Shown one piece after another: positions 24,465-33,168 of a stretch of DNA of 38,842 nucleotides. Below the pieces are notes generated by a model that saw nothing but the letters and a program-made list of their open reading frames with translations, searched no databases and was not told where the DNA came from. Both the position numbers and the translations under genes were made by a program. Every line of letters begins with the position of its first letter. Position 1 is the first letter of the stretch. Origin of the DNA: Gaoshiqia sp050298035 (GTDB lineage: Bacteria > Bacteroidota > Bacteroidia > Bacteroidales > Prolixibacteraceae); assembly GCA_050298035.1 (NCBI GenBank), contig JBNKTK010000022.1, positions 1-38,842 of the forward strand. Direction: 5' to 3'.

Positions 24465-27446
24465 ATGACATTTGGCAGTAAAAATACGCGACTAAGTAAG
24501 GTAGCGAGAGAGTTTAACGTTGGGATTTCAACGATCGTTGAATTTTTGCATAAAAAAGGATTCGACGTTGACACAAACCCCAATTCAAAAATTTCGGAGG
24601 AAGCCTATCATTTGCTCGAAAAAGAGTACAAAAGTGATATTAGCCTGAAGAAAGAATCGGAAAAAATCAACCTGAAAAGCCAGCGCATCAAAAAAGAAAC
24701 CATTACTCTGGAAGACGTTCACGAAGAATCTGAAACCTCGGAAGAGGAAGAAGAGGATTTTTCTGTAGATGAAATCCGAATAACTGATTTGAGTAGTTCA
24801 AAAGGCGATATACATCCAAAACAACCCAAACCTCAGAGTCCGGTTGACGAACACAAGCCTTACTCACAACAAATTGAGAAACCCAAAGTAGTTGGGAAAA
24901 TCGATTTGGACAACCTGAACAAAAAGAAGGAAGAACCTGCTGAAGAACCAGTAAAGAAAGTGGCTCCCGAAGAGAAGCCCCAGGTTATAAAGAAAAGTCC
25001 TGAAGTGGAAGCTGAAAAACCAGCTCCAAAACAAGAAGAAGTGGCTCAGCCTGCACCGGCAGAAGCAAAGGAGGAAACAAAACCTGCCGAACCGGAACAA
25101 ATGCCAACAAATATTCCTAAAGTTGAAGAAGTGAAGGTTGTTGGAAAAATTGACCTTTCAATGCTGAACCAAAAAACACGTCCCGCAAAGAAGACAAAAA
25201 AGCAAAAAGAAGAGGAGCGCAGGGAACGTGAGAAAATAAAAAAACAAACTGGCACCCCGCAGCAGGAACAACAAGATCAACCTGAAAGCAGGGGAAGCAG
25301 GGTTCAGGTCAATAAATTATCGGGGCCGACTGTTGTCGGGAAAATCGATCTCCCGGATAAAAAACCAGTTGCTTCTTCGAGCGATGATTCGGCTCAGGGA
25401 CAAAAGAAAAAACGTCGCCGGATACAAAAAGACAGCAACGGAAGAATTACCGTTGGGAATAAAATGCAGGGCGGACAGGGTGCCCCTCAGAAACATGCCC
25501 CGGCTGCCGGAAAAGGCAAAAAACGTGTCATAAAGAAAGAGGTAAGTGAAGAAGATGTACAAAAGCAAATTAAAGATACACTTGCACGCCTGACCTCAAC
25601 AAAAGGAAAATCAAAAGGATCTAAATATCGCCGCGACAAACGTCATGCTGCCAGCGAACGGGCAGCAGCTGAGGTTGAAAAACAAAGCGCAGAAAAGAAT
25701 ATTATCAAGGTAACTGAATTCGTTTCGGTTGCGGAATTGGCCACCATGATGGATGTTGGTGTCAACCAGGTCATTTCATCATGTATGAGCCTCGGCTTGT
25801 TTGTATCGATCAACCAACGTCTGGATGCTGAAACCATGTCGGTTGTTGCCGATGAATTTGGCTACAAAGTTGAATTCGTGAGTGCCGATATCCTTGAAGC
25901 TATTGAGGAGGAAGACGATCAGCCTGATGAAGTTCATTCTCGCGCCCCGATTGTTACTGTGATGGGACACGTTGACCACGGTAAAACATCACTGCTCGAC
26001 TACGTCCGTAGCTCAAACGTAATTGCCGGTGAAGCAGGTGGTATCACTCAGCATATTGGTGCCTACCACGTCACACTGGATGATGGCCGTCATATTACCT
26101 TCCTGGATACACCGGGTCACGAAGCGTTTACCGCCATGCGTGCAAGGGGTGCCCAGGTTACCGATATTGCCATCATTATTGTAGCTGCCGACGATGACAT
26201 TATGCCACAAACCAAAGAAGCAATCAACCATGCTCAGGCGGCAGGTGTACCAATCGTTTTTGCGATCAACAAAATTGATAAACCGGGTGCAAACCCCGAC
26301 AAAATAAAGGAAGGACTTGCCAACCTGAACTACCTTATCGAAGAATGGGGTGGAAAATACCAAAGTCAGGATATTTCAGCAAAACACGGTACAAATGTGT
26401 CTGAGCTACTCGAAAAAGTACTTCTCGAAGCAGAGATGCTTGATCTGAAAGCAAACAAAGACAAGCGTGCAACCGGAACCATTGTTGAATCGTCGCTCGA
26501 CCGCGGACGGGGCTACGTTGCGACCATCCTTGTTCAAAACGGTACGTTGCGCCAGGGAGACATCGTTTTGGCCGGCCAGTATTACGGTCACGTCAAAGCG
26601 ATGTTCAACGAACGGAACCAGCGCATTCAGGAAGCTGGCCCATCTGAACCGGTAATTATCCTCGGTCTTGATGGTGCACCACAGGCTGGTGATAAATTCA
26701 ATGTAATTGAAAACGAACGTGAAGCCCGTCAGATTGCCAATAAACGGGAGCAGTTGTCCCGCGAACAAGGCTTACGGACTCAAAAACATATCACACTTGA
26801 TGAAATTGGTCGTCGTATTGCAATCGGCAACTTCCAGGAACTGAACCTGATTGTGAAAGGTGACGTGGATGGTTCTATCGAAGCATTGTCCGACTCGCTG
26901 ATCAAACTGTCGACCGAAGAAATCCAGGTAAATGTGATCCACAAAGCGGTGGGTGCCATTTCCGAATCAGACATCATGCTGGCAACCGCATCCGATGCGA
27001 TTGTCGTTGGATTCCAGGTTCGTCCGACTTTGCAGGCCCGCAGGCTGGCAGAGAAAGAAGAAGTAGACATCCGCCTGTACTCGATCATTTACGATGCAAT
27101 CAACGAAATCAAGTCGGCCATGGAAGGTATGCTTTCTCCTGAAATTAGGGAAGAGATTACCGGAACAGCCGAAGTCCTCGAAGCATTCAAGATCACAAAA
27201 GTCGGAACAGTTGCCGGATGTCTTGTCAGAGACGGAAAGATTGTCCGTTCGCACAAAGTTCGTATCATCCGCGACGGAATTGTCATCTACACCGGTGTAC
27301 TTGGATCGCTGAAACGGTTCAAGGAAGATATGAAAGAAGTTGCCAAAGGTTACGAGTGCGGCTTGAACATTGATGGATACAACGACATTAAAGTTGGGGA
27401 TATGGTTGAAGCCTTCCATGAAGTGGAAATTGCAAAAACACTGTAA
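24465..27446 (+). CDS. infB: Translation initiation factor IF-2
   Basis: 993 residues. It starts with an IF2-N motif ('RLSKVAREFNVGISTIVEFL') and a second IF2-N-like unit at ~415-475. Between them is a long, charged, low-complexity linker rich in Lys, Glu, Pro and Gln. The linker holds three copies of VVGKIDL at residues 142-148, 225-231 and 290-296. The G domain has GHVDHGKT (501-508), DTPGHEAF and NKIDKPG. Domains II-IV follow. It brings initiator tRNA to the ribosome using GTP. Third gene of the operon after a 109-bp gap; terminator at 27472. Confidence 0.98.
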   Translation: MTFGSKNTRLSKVAREFNVGISTIVEFLHKKGFDVDTNPNSKISEEAYHLLEKEYKSDISLKKESEKINLKSQRIKKETITLEDVHEESETSEEEEEDFSVDEIRITDLSSSKGDIHPKQPKPQSPVDEHKPYSQQIEKPKVVGKIDLDNLNKKKEEPAEEPVKKVAPEEKPQVIKKSPEVEAEKPAPKQEEVAQPAPAEAKEETKPAEPEQMPTNIPKVEEVKVVGKIDLSMLNQKTRPAKKTKKQKEEERREREKIKKQTGTPQQEQQDQPESRGSRVQVNKLSGPTVVGKIDLPDKKPVASSSDDSAQGQKKKRRRIQKDSNGRITVGNKMQGGQGAPQKHAPAAGKGKKRVIKKEVSEEDVQKQIKDTLARLTSTKGKSKGSKYRRDKRHAASERAAAEVEKQSAEKNIIKVTEFVSVAELATMMDVGVNQVISSCMSLGLFVSINQRLDAETMSVVADEFGYKVEFVSADILEAIEEEDDQPDEVHSRAPIVTVMGHVDHGKTSLLDYVRSSNVIAGEAGGITQHIGAYHVTLDDGRHITFLDTPGHEAFTAMRARGAQVTDIAIIIVAADDDIMPQTKEAINHAQAAGVPIVFAINKIDKPGANPDKIKEGLANLNYLIEEWGGKYQSQDISAKHGTNVSELLEKVLLEAEMLDLKANKDKRATGTIVESSLDRGRGYVATILVQNGTLRQGDIVLAGQYYGHVKAMFNERNQRIQEAGPSEPVIILGLDGAPQAGDKFNVIENEREARQIANKREQLSREQGLRTQKHITLDEIGRRIAIGNFQELNLIVKGDVDGSIEALSDSLIKLSTEEIQVNVIHKAVGAISESDIMLATASDAIVVGFQVRPTLQARRLAEKEEVDIRLYSIIYDAINEIKSAMEGMLSPEIREEITGTAEVLEAFKITKVGTVAGCLVRDGKIVRSHKVRIIRDGIVIYTGVLGSLKRFKEDMKEVAKGYECGLNIDGYNDIKVGDMVEAFHEVEIAKTL

Positions 27447-27471
27447 GGAAATTAAAACTTTACGAGATATG

Positions 27472-27500
27472 AAATCCGGCCATTGTGCCGGATTTTTTTA
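27472..27500 (+). terminator. Rho-independent terminator of infB operon
   Basis: AAATCCGGC (27472-27480) and GCCGGATTT (27487-27495) with a 6-base loop, followed by a T run. Confidence 0.93.
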
Positions 27501-27581
27501 TGTGTTATGAATTCTGACTCGTGTTATTCCTGCTGTCAAATCATCCGGAACGTAATCTCCTGAACGTAACCCAGCAAATAA

Positions 27582-27610
27582 AAAATCCCCGAAGCATTTA
27601 ACTCCGGGGA
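27582..27610 (-). terminator. Rho-independent terminator of gcvH
   Basis: TCCCCG (27586-27591) pairs with CGGGGA (27605-27610). The A-run at 27581-27585 gives Ts after the stem on the minus strand. About 27 bp past the gcvH stop. Confidence 0.83.
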
Positions 27611-27636
27611 CATATCATGATAAGAAAAAAGTCAAA

Positions 27637-28017
27637 TTAAGCCTCAAGCATGGCTTGGTAAGCTGCGGCATCCATCAAGCTGTCAAGTTCTGACGGATCA
27701 CTCATTTTGATCTTGATCATCCAGCCATCTCCATATGCATCTTTATTGATCAGTTCCGGACTGTCTTCAAGAGCCGTATTAAATTCAACAACCTCGCCGC
27801 CAACCGGCATAAATAAATCAGAGACTGTTTTCACTGCTTCAACAGTACCAAAAGTTTCACCCATTGCCAGGCTTTCTCCCACTGTTTCAATTTCAACAAA
27901 AACAATATCACCCAACTCACCTTGGGCAAAATCAGTAATGCCAACAATGGCCAAATCACCTTCAACACGTATCCATTCGTGTTCTTTTGTGTACTTTAAG
28001 TTTTCAGGAAGATTCAT
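27637..28017 (-). CDS. gcvH: Glycine cleavage system H protein
   Basis: 126 residues from ATG 28017, the usual H-protein length. The lipoylated lysine is Lys63 in 'GTVEAVKTVSDLFMPVGG', and 'KYTKEHEWIRVEGD' is the conserved start. H protein shuttles the aminomethyl group between P, T and L proteins. None of those is nearby, so it is a stand-alone H gene. The frame extends upstream to a TTG at 28047, but TACTTTTG (28052-28045) looks like a -7 promoter element there and the extension is not family-like, so I chose 28017. Confidence 0.95.
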   Translation of the reverse strand: MNLPENLKYTKEHEWIRVEGDLAIVGITDFAQGELGDIVFVEIETVGESLAMGETFGTVEAVKTVSDLFMPVGGEVVEFNTALEDSPELINKDAYGDGWMIKIKMSDPSELDSLMDAAAYQAMLEA

Positions 28018-28137
28018 AGTTGCAAGTTTCTTTGTAATTTTCATCAAAAGTAATACATTTTTTCAAAACAAAGATTTAACAAACCACAGTCTAAATTTTT
28101 TTACAGGAAGTTTCTTATTTTGCACCATTAAATCCAG

Positions 28138-28566
28138 ATGGACATGTTTACAATCCAAATAAATTCAATTGAAGAGCTAAATGAGGCTGCCCTAAAATTC
28201 CTGGAGAGATTTGAGGACGAACGGGTTTTCGCTTTCTATGGAAAGATGGGTGCCGGGAAAACAACATTTATCAAGGCTTTGTGCCGTGCAATGGGATCGA
28301 CAGACAACATTACAAGCCCATCCTTTGCCCTTGTGAATGAATATGATACCAGCAGGAAAAGTAAGATTTTTCACTTCGATTTTTACCGGATAAAAAGTAT
28401 TGAAGAAGCCCTCGACATTGGGTTTGATGAATACATTTACAGCGGCAACTATTGTTTTATGGAATGGCCGGAGAAAATAGAACGGTTACTGCCTGAAAAT
28501 ATGGTAGAAGTGCATATTGAGGAACTCACATCAACATCACGAAAAATAACGGCACAGGTTATTTGA
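28138..28566 (+). CDS. tsaE: tRNA threonylcarbamoyladenosine synthesis ATPase TsaE
   Basis: 142 residues. The Walker A motif GKMGAGKTT is at residues 35-43. 'ITSPSFALVNEY' and 'HFDFYRI' are the conserved TsaE stretches, and 'CFMEWPEKIERLLP' is the C-terminal signature. It works with TsaB and TsaD in making t6A37 in tRNAs that read ANN codons. Starts at 28138 or 28144 are possible. Followed after 55 bp by the alanine-dehydrogenase-like gene in the same direction. Confidence 0.96.
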   Translation: MDMFTIQINSIEELNEAALKFLERFEDERVFAFYGKMGAGKTTFIKALCRAMGSTDNITSPSFALVNEYDTSRKSKIFHFDFYRIKSIEEALDIGFDEYIYSGNYCFMEWPEKIERLLPENMVEVHIEELTSTSRKITAQVI

Positions 28567-28621
28567 CGTATTTTGAATTTTTACGTAGAAAGAGTAACTT
28601 AAACGACCAATATACCATCCG

Positions 28622-29830
28622 ATGACCGAAAAAGAACATGCCCCGGAATTGACTTCCTTGTTTATGCCCAAGGAAGAAATGTTGGAGATTCGCCGTAAAG
28701 GGAAAAAAATCACAATTGGCATTCCTTCTGACTTTTCAAAGATTGAATATCGTATCCCGCTGACTCCTGAAGCGGTGGAGTTACTCGTTTCCTACGGACA
28801 CGAAATTTTCATCGAGACCAACGCCGGAAAAGCATCCAGTTACACCGACGAAGAATATTCACAAGCAGGAGCTGTTATCGTTTCAAAAAAAGAGGAAATC
28901 TTCCAGTGCGATATGATTCTGCGTGTTTCGCCATTTGATGCGGAAGAGGTGGACATGCTCCGCGGAAACCAGACGCTCATTTCGAACATGCAACTCAACA
29001 CGCACGGGAAGGAATCAGTACAAAAGATGATGCGTAAAAAGGTAACTTCCATTGCCTTTGAATACATGGAAAATGACGATAACCACCTCCCGGTCGTTAG
29101 GCTGATGAGCCAAATTTCCGGAGCAACAGCCATCACCGTTGCCAGCGAATACCTGAGCAATTCGCGCGACGGAAAAGGTGTTTTGCTTGGGGGTGTCACC
29201 GGCATATCGCCCACCGAACTCGTTATTCTGGGAGCCACCACTGCCGCTGAATTTGCCGCAAGGGCAGCACTCGGGCTGGGAGCCTCGGTCAAAATCTTTG
29301 ACAATGATATTTTCAGTCTCCGCAAACTGGAAGAAAAATTGGGGCAACGAATCTTTACATCTGTGCTTTACCCAAATGTTCTGAAAAAAGCGCTAAGATC
29401 TGCCGATGTTGTTTTGGGGGCCATGTCATTCAACACCAGCCTCAAGTTCCGTGTTTCGGAAGAGATGGTGAAGAAGATGAAGAAAGGTGCTGTTATTATT
29501 GACCTAAACGTTAGCCAGGGTGGATGTTTCGAAACAAGCAGGTGTACCGATTTGAGAAACCCAACCTATATCGAACACGAAATTGTGCACTACTGTGTAC
29601 CGAATATTTCATCACTGGTTGCCCGGACGGCTTCCATTGCCCTTAGTAATATTCTTGCCCCGGTGATCATTTCAATTGGCGAGATTGGCGGTATCCAGAA
29701 CTATATCAAAGATGAAAAAGGGTTCCGCAGGGGAGTCTACATTTACAATGGGATACTGACCAACCATGATCTGGGAGAACGCCTTGGATTACCGTCAAAA
29801 GACATTGATTTGCTGATGGCAGTATTCTGA
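28622..29830 (+). CDS. Alanine dehydrogenase/PNT-family protein, apparently non-canonical
   Basis: 402 residues with the two-domain AlaDH/PntA layout. 'FSKIEYRIPLTPEAV' aligns with the conserved N-terminal arginine motif (Arg44). In my by-eye alignment the catalytic Lys (in K-V-K-E-P of true AlaDH) falls on Ser in 'LRVSPFD', and the catalytic His (in Y-L-H-L-A) falls on Gln in 'NMQLN'. The Rossmann loop reads 'VILGATTAAEFAARAALGLG' instead of a G-x-G-x-x-G pattern, though Asp in 'KIFDND' could still bind ribose. Automatic annotation will probably say alanine dehydrogenase; I would only say NAD(P)-binding AlaDH-fold. It probably shares transcription with tsaE. Its stop abuts that of the convergent pulA. 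Confidence 0.82.
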   Translation: MTEKEHAPELTSLFMPKEEMLEIRRKGKKITIGIPSDFSKIEYRIPLTPEAVELLVSYGHEIFIETNAGKASSYTDEEYSQAGAVIVSKKEEIFQCDMILRVSPFDAEEVDMLRGNQTLISNMQLNTHGKESVQKMMRKKVTSIAFEYMENDDNHLPVVRLMSQISGATAITVASEYLSNSRDGKGVLLGGVTGISPTELVILGATTAAEFAARAALGLGASVKIFDNDIFSLRKLEEKLGQRIFTSVLYPNVLKKALRSADVVLGAMSFNTSLKFRVSEEMVKKMKKGAVIIDLNVSQGGCFETSRCTDLRNPTYIEHEIVHYCVPNISSLVARTASIALSNILAPVIISIGEIGGIQNYIKDEKGFRRGVYIYNGILTNHDLGERLGLPSKDIDLLMAVF

Positions 29831-31768
29831 TCAGCTTGCCAGGATCATCATCGAAAGTCCCGGCACACTAACTTTTGGTTCGTAAATCATCCGGGTACCG
29901 CTCAATTCAATTTGGTCTTCTTCAGCAATAACAGTCCAGTGCCCGTTATGTGGAAGTTCAATTTCGACTGCAGTTTCCCTGGCATTAAAAATCACATGAA
30001 ATGATTTCCAGTCATGCTCTGTATAGATGTCTGCGATTGAATAAGAAACGACACCAATTTCGTAAGCCGGAGAAAACTTAAGGTGTTTTCGTATGTCCGT
30101 AGCAGAATTCATACGGAATGCCGGTAACTCTTTTCTCAAACGGATCAACTTCTTGTAATAGTTGAAAACATCGGCAAATTCACCTTTCCTGTCCCAATCA
30201 AGTTGATTAACCTGATCGGATGACTTATAGGAATTATGATTTCCGGACTTGGTCCTGCAAAACTCAACACCTGCATGCAAAAAAGGAATTCCCTGTGCTG
30301 TCAGCAAAACAGCACCAGCCAGTTTCTGCATTCGTTTTAGCGTGTCAGTATTTGCATCCGGACAACTGAGCCTCAATTTATCGAACAAGGTATAATTATC
30401 ATGGCAGGAAATATAATTGACACATTGCCAGGGTTCGTTTGCCCAGGCCGATGAAGAACTTTCAACATAGCCGTAAACGATTTGCGGGTGAAAGCAAGCT
30501 GCAACAATCCCGAATTTCACTGCCTCTTCGTGAAGTGTCCGTCCATTCACAAAACCTTTAGCCGGACCATTAAAATTATTTCCTTTGACCGCATCCCGAA
30601 AGTCGTCGTTAAAGCAAGCAATCCTGTCGAGTTGTACAACGTTTCTTTTCACGGCCCGCAACGGTTCATCCAATGGGCTTCTGTCGGCAGTCCAGCCTTC
30701 GCCGTACAACAGGATACCCGGGCGCAGCGTATCCAGCGCCAACCGGATGCTGTTCATCGTTTCAATATCATGTATTCCCATCAGGTCAAAACGAAACCCA
30801 TCAATATGAAACTCTTCTGCCCAATAGCAAAGCGAGTCGATCATATATTTCCGCACCATCAACCTTTCCGATGCAAGTTCATTTCCGCATCCACTGGCAT
30901 TCGAAAAAGCGCCATTGCCATTTTGCCGGTAGTAATAACCAGGAACAGTTTGATTAAACCAGGAACGCCGGGTATAACCCGTGTGGTTGTAGACCACATC
31001 CATCACCACCCCAATTCCGGCCTGGTGCAATGCCATGACCAATTGCTTAAATTCTTTTATCCTTGATGTCGTTTCTGGATTGGTGCTGTAACTTCCTTCC
31101 GGGGAATTATAGTTTAACGGATCGTACCCCCAATTGTATTTTTGAAGCGGGTGCAATTCATCAACCGAGAAAAAGTCGGCCACAGGCAGCAAATGAACAT
31201 GCGTAACCCCCAGTTCTTTAAGATGATCAATACCAGTAACAATCCCATCGGGCGTTTTCGTGCCGGTCTCGGTAAATGCAAGGAATTTGCCCTTCTGCTT
31301 CATCCCCGATCTTTCTGACATTGAAAAGTCACGCACATGCAGTTCGTACAATACAGCATCCACCGGTGAATCCAGCACTATGGGCTTATCATTTTCCCAG
31401 CCATCAGGATACGTATCGGCAGGATCGAAAAACAGGCCTCTTTTACCGTTTGCACCAACAGCACGGGCATCAACCCCGGGCGTTTCATTCAGCCATTCGC
31501 CATCGTTCACCCGGAATGTGTAGTACTTACCTTTATAATTACCGGTCAGTTCAAGCGCCCAGCATCCGTTCCCGGCAGGCATCAAATAATCAATATGAAT
31601 AGGTTTTCCGCCATGGCCCTGATCGTAAACCTGAAATTCTATTTGCTGAGCAACGGGTGACCAGATTTTAATTTTCACCTGTTCTCCGTTCAGGTATACC
31701 CCTAAATCGTTACCACCATAATAAGGGTATGTAGAAAAGTCGGTATGATCAAATTTCCAGTTGCGCAT
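29831..31768 (-). CDS. pulA: Type I pullulanase (GH13)
   Basis: 645 residues, no signal peptide, so probably cytosolic debranching of glycogen or imported maltodextrins. An N-terminal beta-sandwich (CBM48-like, ~1-110) precedes the GH13 barrel. The type I signature YNWGYDP starts at Tyr211. GH13 regions: 'GVVMDVVYNHTG', 'GFRFDLMG' with nucleophile Asp328, 'LLYGEGW' with acid Glu357, and 'VNYISCHDNYTLFD'. A C-terminal beta domain follows. It hydrolyses alpha-1,6 branches. Its start directly abuts the stop of the upstream membrane-protein gene, so the two are probably cotranscribed. Confidence 0.95.
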   Translation of the reverse strand: MRNWKFDHTDFSTYPYYGGNDLGVYLNGEQVKIKIWSPVAQQIEFQVYDQGHGGKPIHIDYLMPAGNGCWALELTGNYKGKYYTFRVNDGEWLNETPGVDARAVGANGKRGLFFDPADTYPDGWENDKPIVLDSPVDAVLYELHVRDFSMSERSGMKQKGKFLAFTETGTKTPDGIVTGIDHLKELGVTHVHLLPVADFFSVDELHPLQKYNWGYDPLNYNSPEGSYSTNPETTSRIKEFKQLVMALHQAGIGVVMDVVYNHTGYTRRSWFNQTVPGYYYRQNGNGAFSNASGCGNELASERLMVRKYMIDSLCYWAEEFHIDGFRFDLMGIHDIETMNSIRLALDTLRPGILLYGEGWTADRSPLDEPLRAVKRNVVQLDRIACFNDDFRDAVKGNNFNGPAKGFVNGRTLHEEAVKFGIVAACFHPQIVYGYVESSSSAWANEPWQCVNYISCHDNYTLFDKLRLSCPDANTDTLKRMQKLAGAVLLTAQGIPFLHAGVEFCRTKSGNHNSYKSSDQVNQLDWDRKGEFADVFNYYKKLIRLRKELPAFRMNSATDIRKHLKFSPAYEIGVVSYSIADIYTEHDWKSFHVIFNARETAVEIELPHNGHWTVIAEEDQIELSGTRMIYEPKVSVPGLSMMILAS

Positions 31769-32305
31769 TTATGAGAATAAGCTTTTTCGCAAAGTAACAT
31801 ACTTTGATGAATACTCTTTACCTGTGGTGTCTTGCACCAGTACTTTTGCCCAATAATAATTTCTGAGCTTTCGGTCGTGTTCATGAAAAACATTCAAATT
31901 GATGCGAAGTTCATGCGTTTTGCCTGCTTCAAGGTAAAGCGGATAAATTTCATACCGGTCAATCCCTTTTAGTCGAAATTTACGGATCGACCATATTTTG
32001 CGAAACATCAGTACCGGCGCTTCAATATCAATATCTGTTTTCTTATTGTTTTTCACCTGCAAGGTAAGTGTTTTAGGCCGTAGCGGCCTGTCCTTTTTCA
32101 GTTCAACCCGGATAGGAACAAACGAAAACCAACCTGACAACCTCGATGGGCGGAGCTTTATTCTTCTCAAAAGCCAAAACAGCAGTGGAAGCAGCAAAAC
32201 CAACAGAACAACAAGAATCAGATTAAATCCTTCAGGCCCGACTTCATTTTGCCCAAATGCCAGGAAAGGGAACAGAAACAGTAATACCGGGAAATAGTTT
32301 TTCAT
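31769..32305 (-). CDS. Small membrane protein of unknown function
   Basis: 178 residues. A signal-like segment 'MKNYFPVLLFLFPFLAFGQ' with a cleavable-looking FGQ is followed by a second strongly hydrophobic span (~28-46) and then a basic, beta-rich soluble part ('VELKKDRPLRPKTLTLQVKN', 'YLEAGKTHELRINLNVF'). Family not recognised. It stops at the base before the pulA ATG, so it probably shares a transcript, but a direct role in glycogen metabolism is not implied. A terminator (32330-32361) separates it from the upstream two-component genes. Confidence 0.8.
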   Translation of the reverse strand: MKNYFPVLLFLFPFLAFGQNEVGPEGFNLILVVLLVLLLPLLFWLLRRIKLRPSRLSGWFSFVPIRVELKKDRPLRPKTLTLQVKNNKKTDIDIEAPVLMFRKIWSIRKFRLKGIDRYEIYPLYLEAGKTHELRINLNVFHEHDRKLRNYYWAKVLVQDTTGKEYSSKYVTLRKSLFS

Positions 32306-32329
32306 TTGAAATTCATTTCAGCATAAAAA

Positions 32330-32361
32330 TAAAAAAAGTCCTGCGTTCTAAAGCAGGACTT
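32330..32361 (-). terminator. Rho-independent terminator of the LytTR/LytS/LiaF-like operon
   Basis: AAGTCCTGC (32336-32344) and GCAGGACTT (32353-32361) with an 8-base loop. On the minus strand the stem is followed by a T run. Confidence 0.9.
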
Positions 32362-32412
32362 AAAACTTTACTAATCTAAAACAAATTAATCTAGAAGTTT
32401 ACTATTGCGTTA

Positions 32413-33162
32413 TTAAAAATTAAGGACATCTTTTAAATTTTTATACCCGGATTTGCTCACCTTCAGCTTGGTCTTGTCTTTCAGGATAACAACGTACGAT
32501 TCCTTTTCGTACTGCTGTATTTCGGCAATGTGCAACACATTCACAATATAGGAACGGTGAATCCGGATGAAATCTTTCGGGTTCAAATTGCTTTCAAAGT
32601 ACTTCATCGTCTTTTGCTTCATGTGACGGCCATTTTCCGTGTAAATCAACACATAGTCATCAAGCGATTCGACATACCGGATATGCTCAGCCAGGATGAT
32701 GGCAATTTTATGCCGGTCTTTCACGACGACACGATCAAGATATTCGCTGGTCGAGAACTCGCTCAGGCGCTCCAGGCGCTCCGGGTAATTTTCGTTTTTA
32801 TCAATCCGGTCCACCACTTTGTCGATAGCCGACAGCAAACGGTCTTTCGAAAACGGTTTCAGCAAATAATCGGCCGCGTTATATTCGAAAGCCTTTAACG
32901 CAAACTGATCATATGCGGTGGTAAAAATGATCTCCGGTTTGTGGTCGAGCAACTGAAGCATCTCGAACCCGGTGATTTTCGGCATCTGGATATCCAGGAA
33001 TACCAAATCCGGCTCAAGCTCATTTATTTTCTGAACACCTTCGAACCCATTTTCACATTCACCTAAAAGATTGATTTTGGGATGGTCTTTCAAATATGAT
33101 TTTAGCAGGTCCCTTGCCAGTTCTTCATCTTCAACGATTAGTACATTCAATTTTTCGCTCAT
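32413..33162 (-). CDS. LytTR-type response regulator
   Basis: 249 residues. The receiver domain (~1-120) has acidic pocket 'VEDEE', phospho-acceptor Asp57 in 'LVFLDIQMPK', and a Lys in 'DYLLKPF'. The LytTR DNA-binding domain (~145-245) has 'IRIHRSYIVNVLHI' and 'LKVSKSGYKNLK'. It binds DNA and regulates transcription when phosphorylated. It lies 6 bp after its kinase gene, so the pair is clear. Genes upstream in the same run are LiaF-like membrane proteins, probable partners or outputs in envelope stress. Target sites cannot be read here. Confidence 0.95.
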   Translation of the reverse strand: MSEKLNVLIVEDEELARDLLKSYLKDHPKINLLGECENGFEGVQKINELEPDLVFLDIQMPKITGFEMLQLLDHKPEIIFTTAYDQFALKAFEYNAADYLLKPFSKDRLLSAIDKVVDRIDKNENYPERLERLSEFSTSEYLDRVVVKDRHKIAIILAEHIRYVESLDDYVLIYTENGRHMKQKTMKYFESNLNPKDFIRIHRSYIVNVLHIAEIQQYEKESYVVILKDKTKLKVSKSGYKNLKDVLNF

Positions 33163-33168
33163 GGTTTT

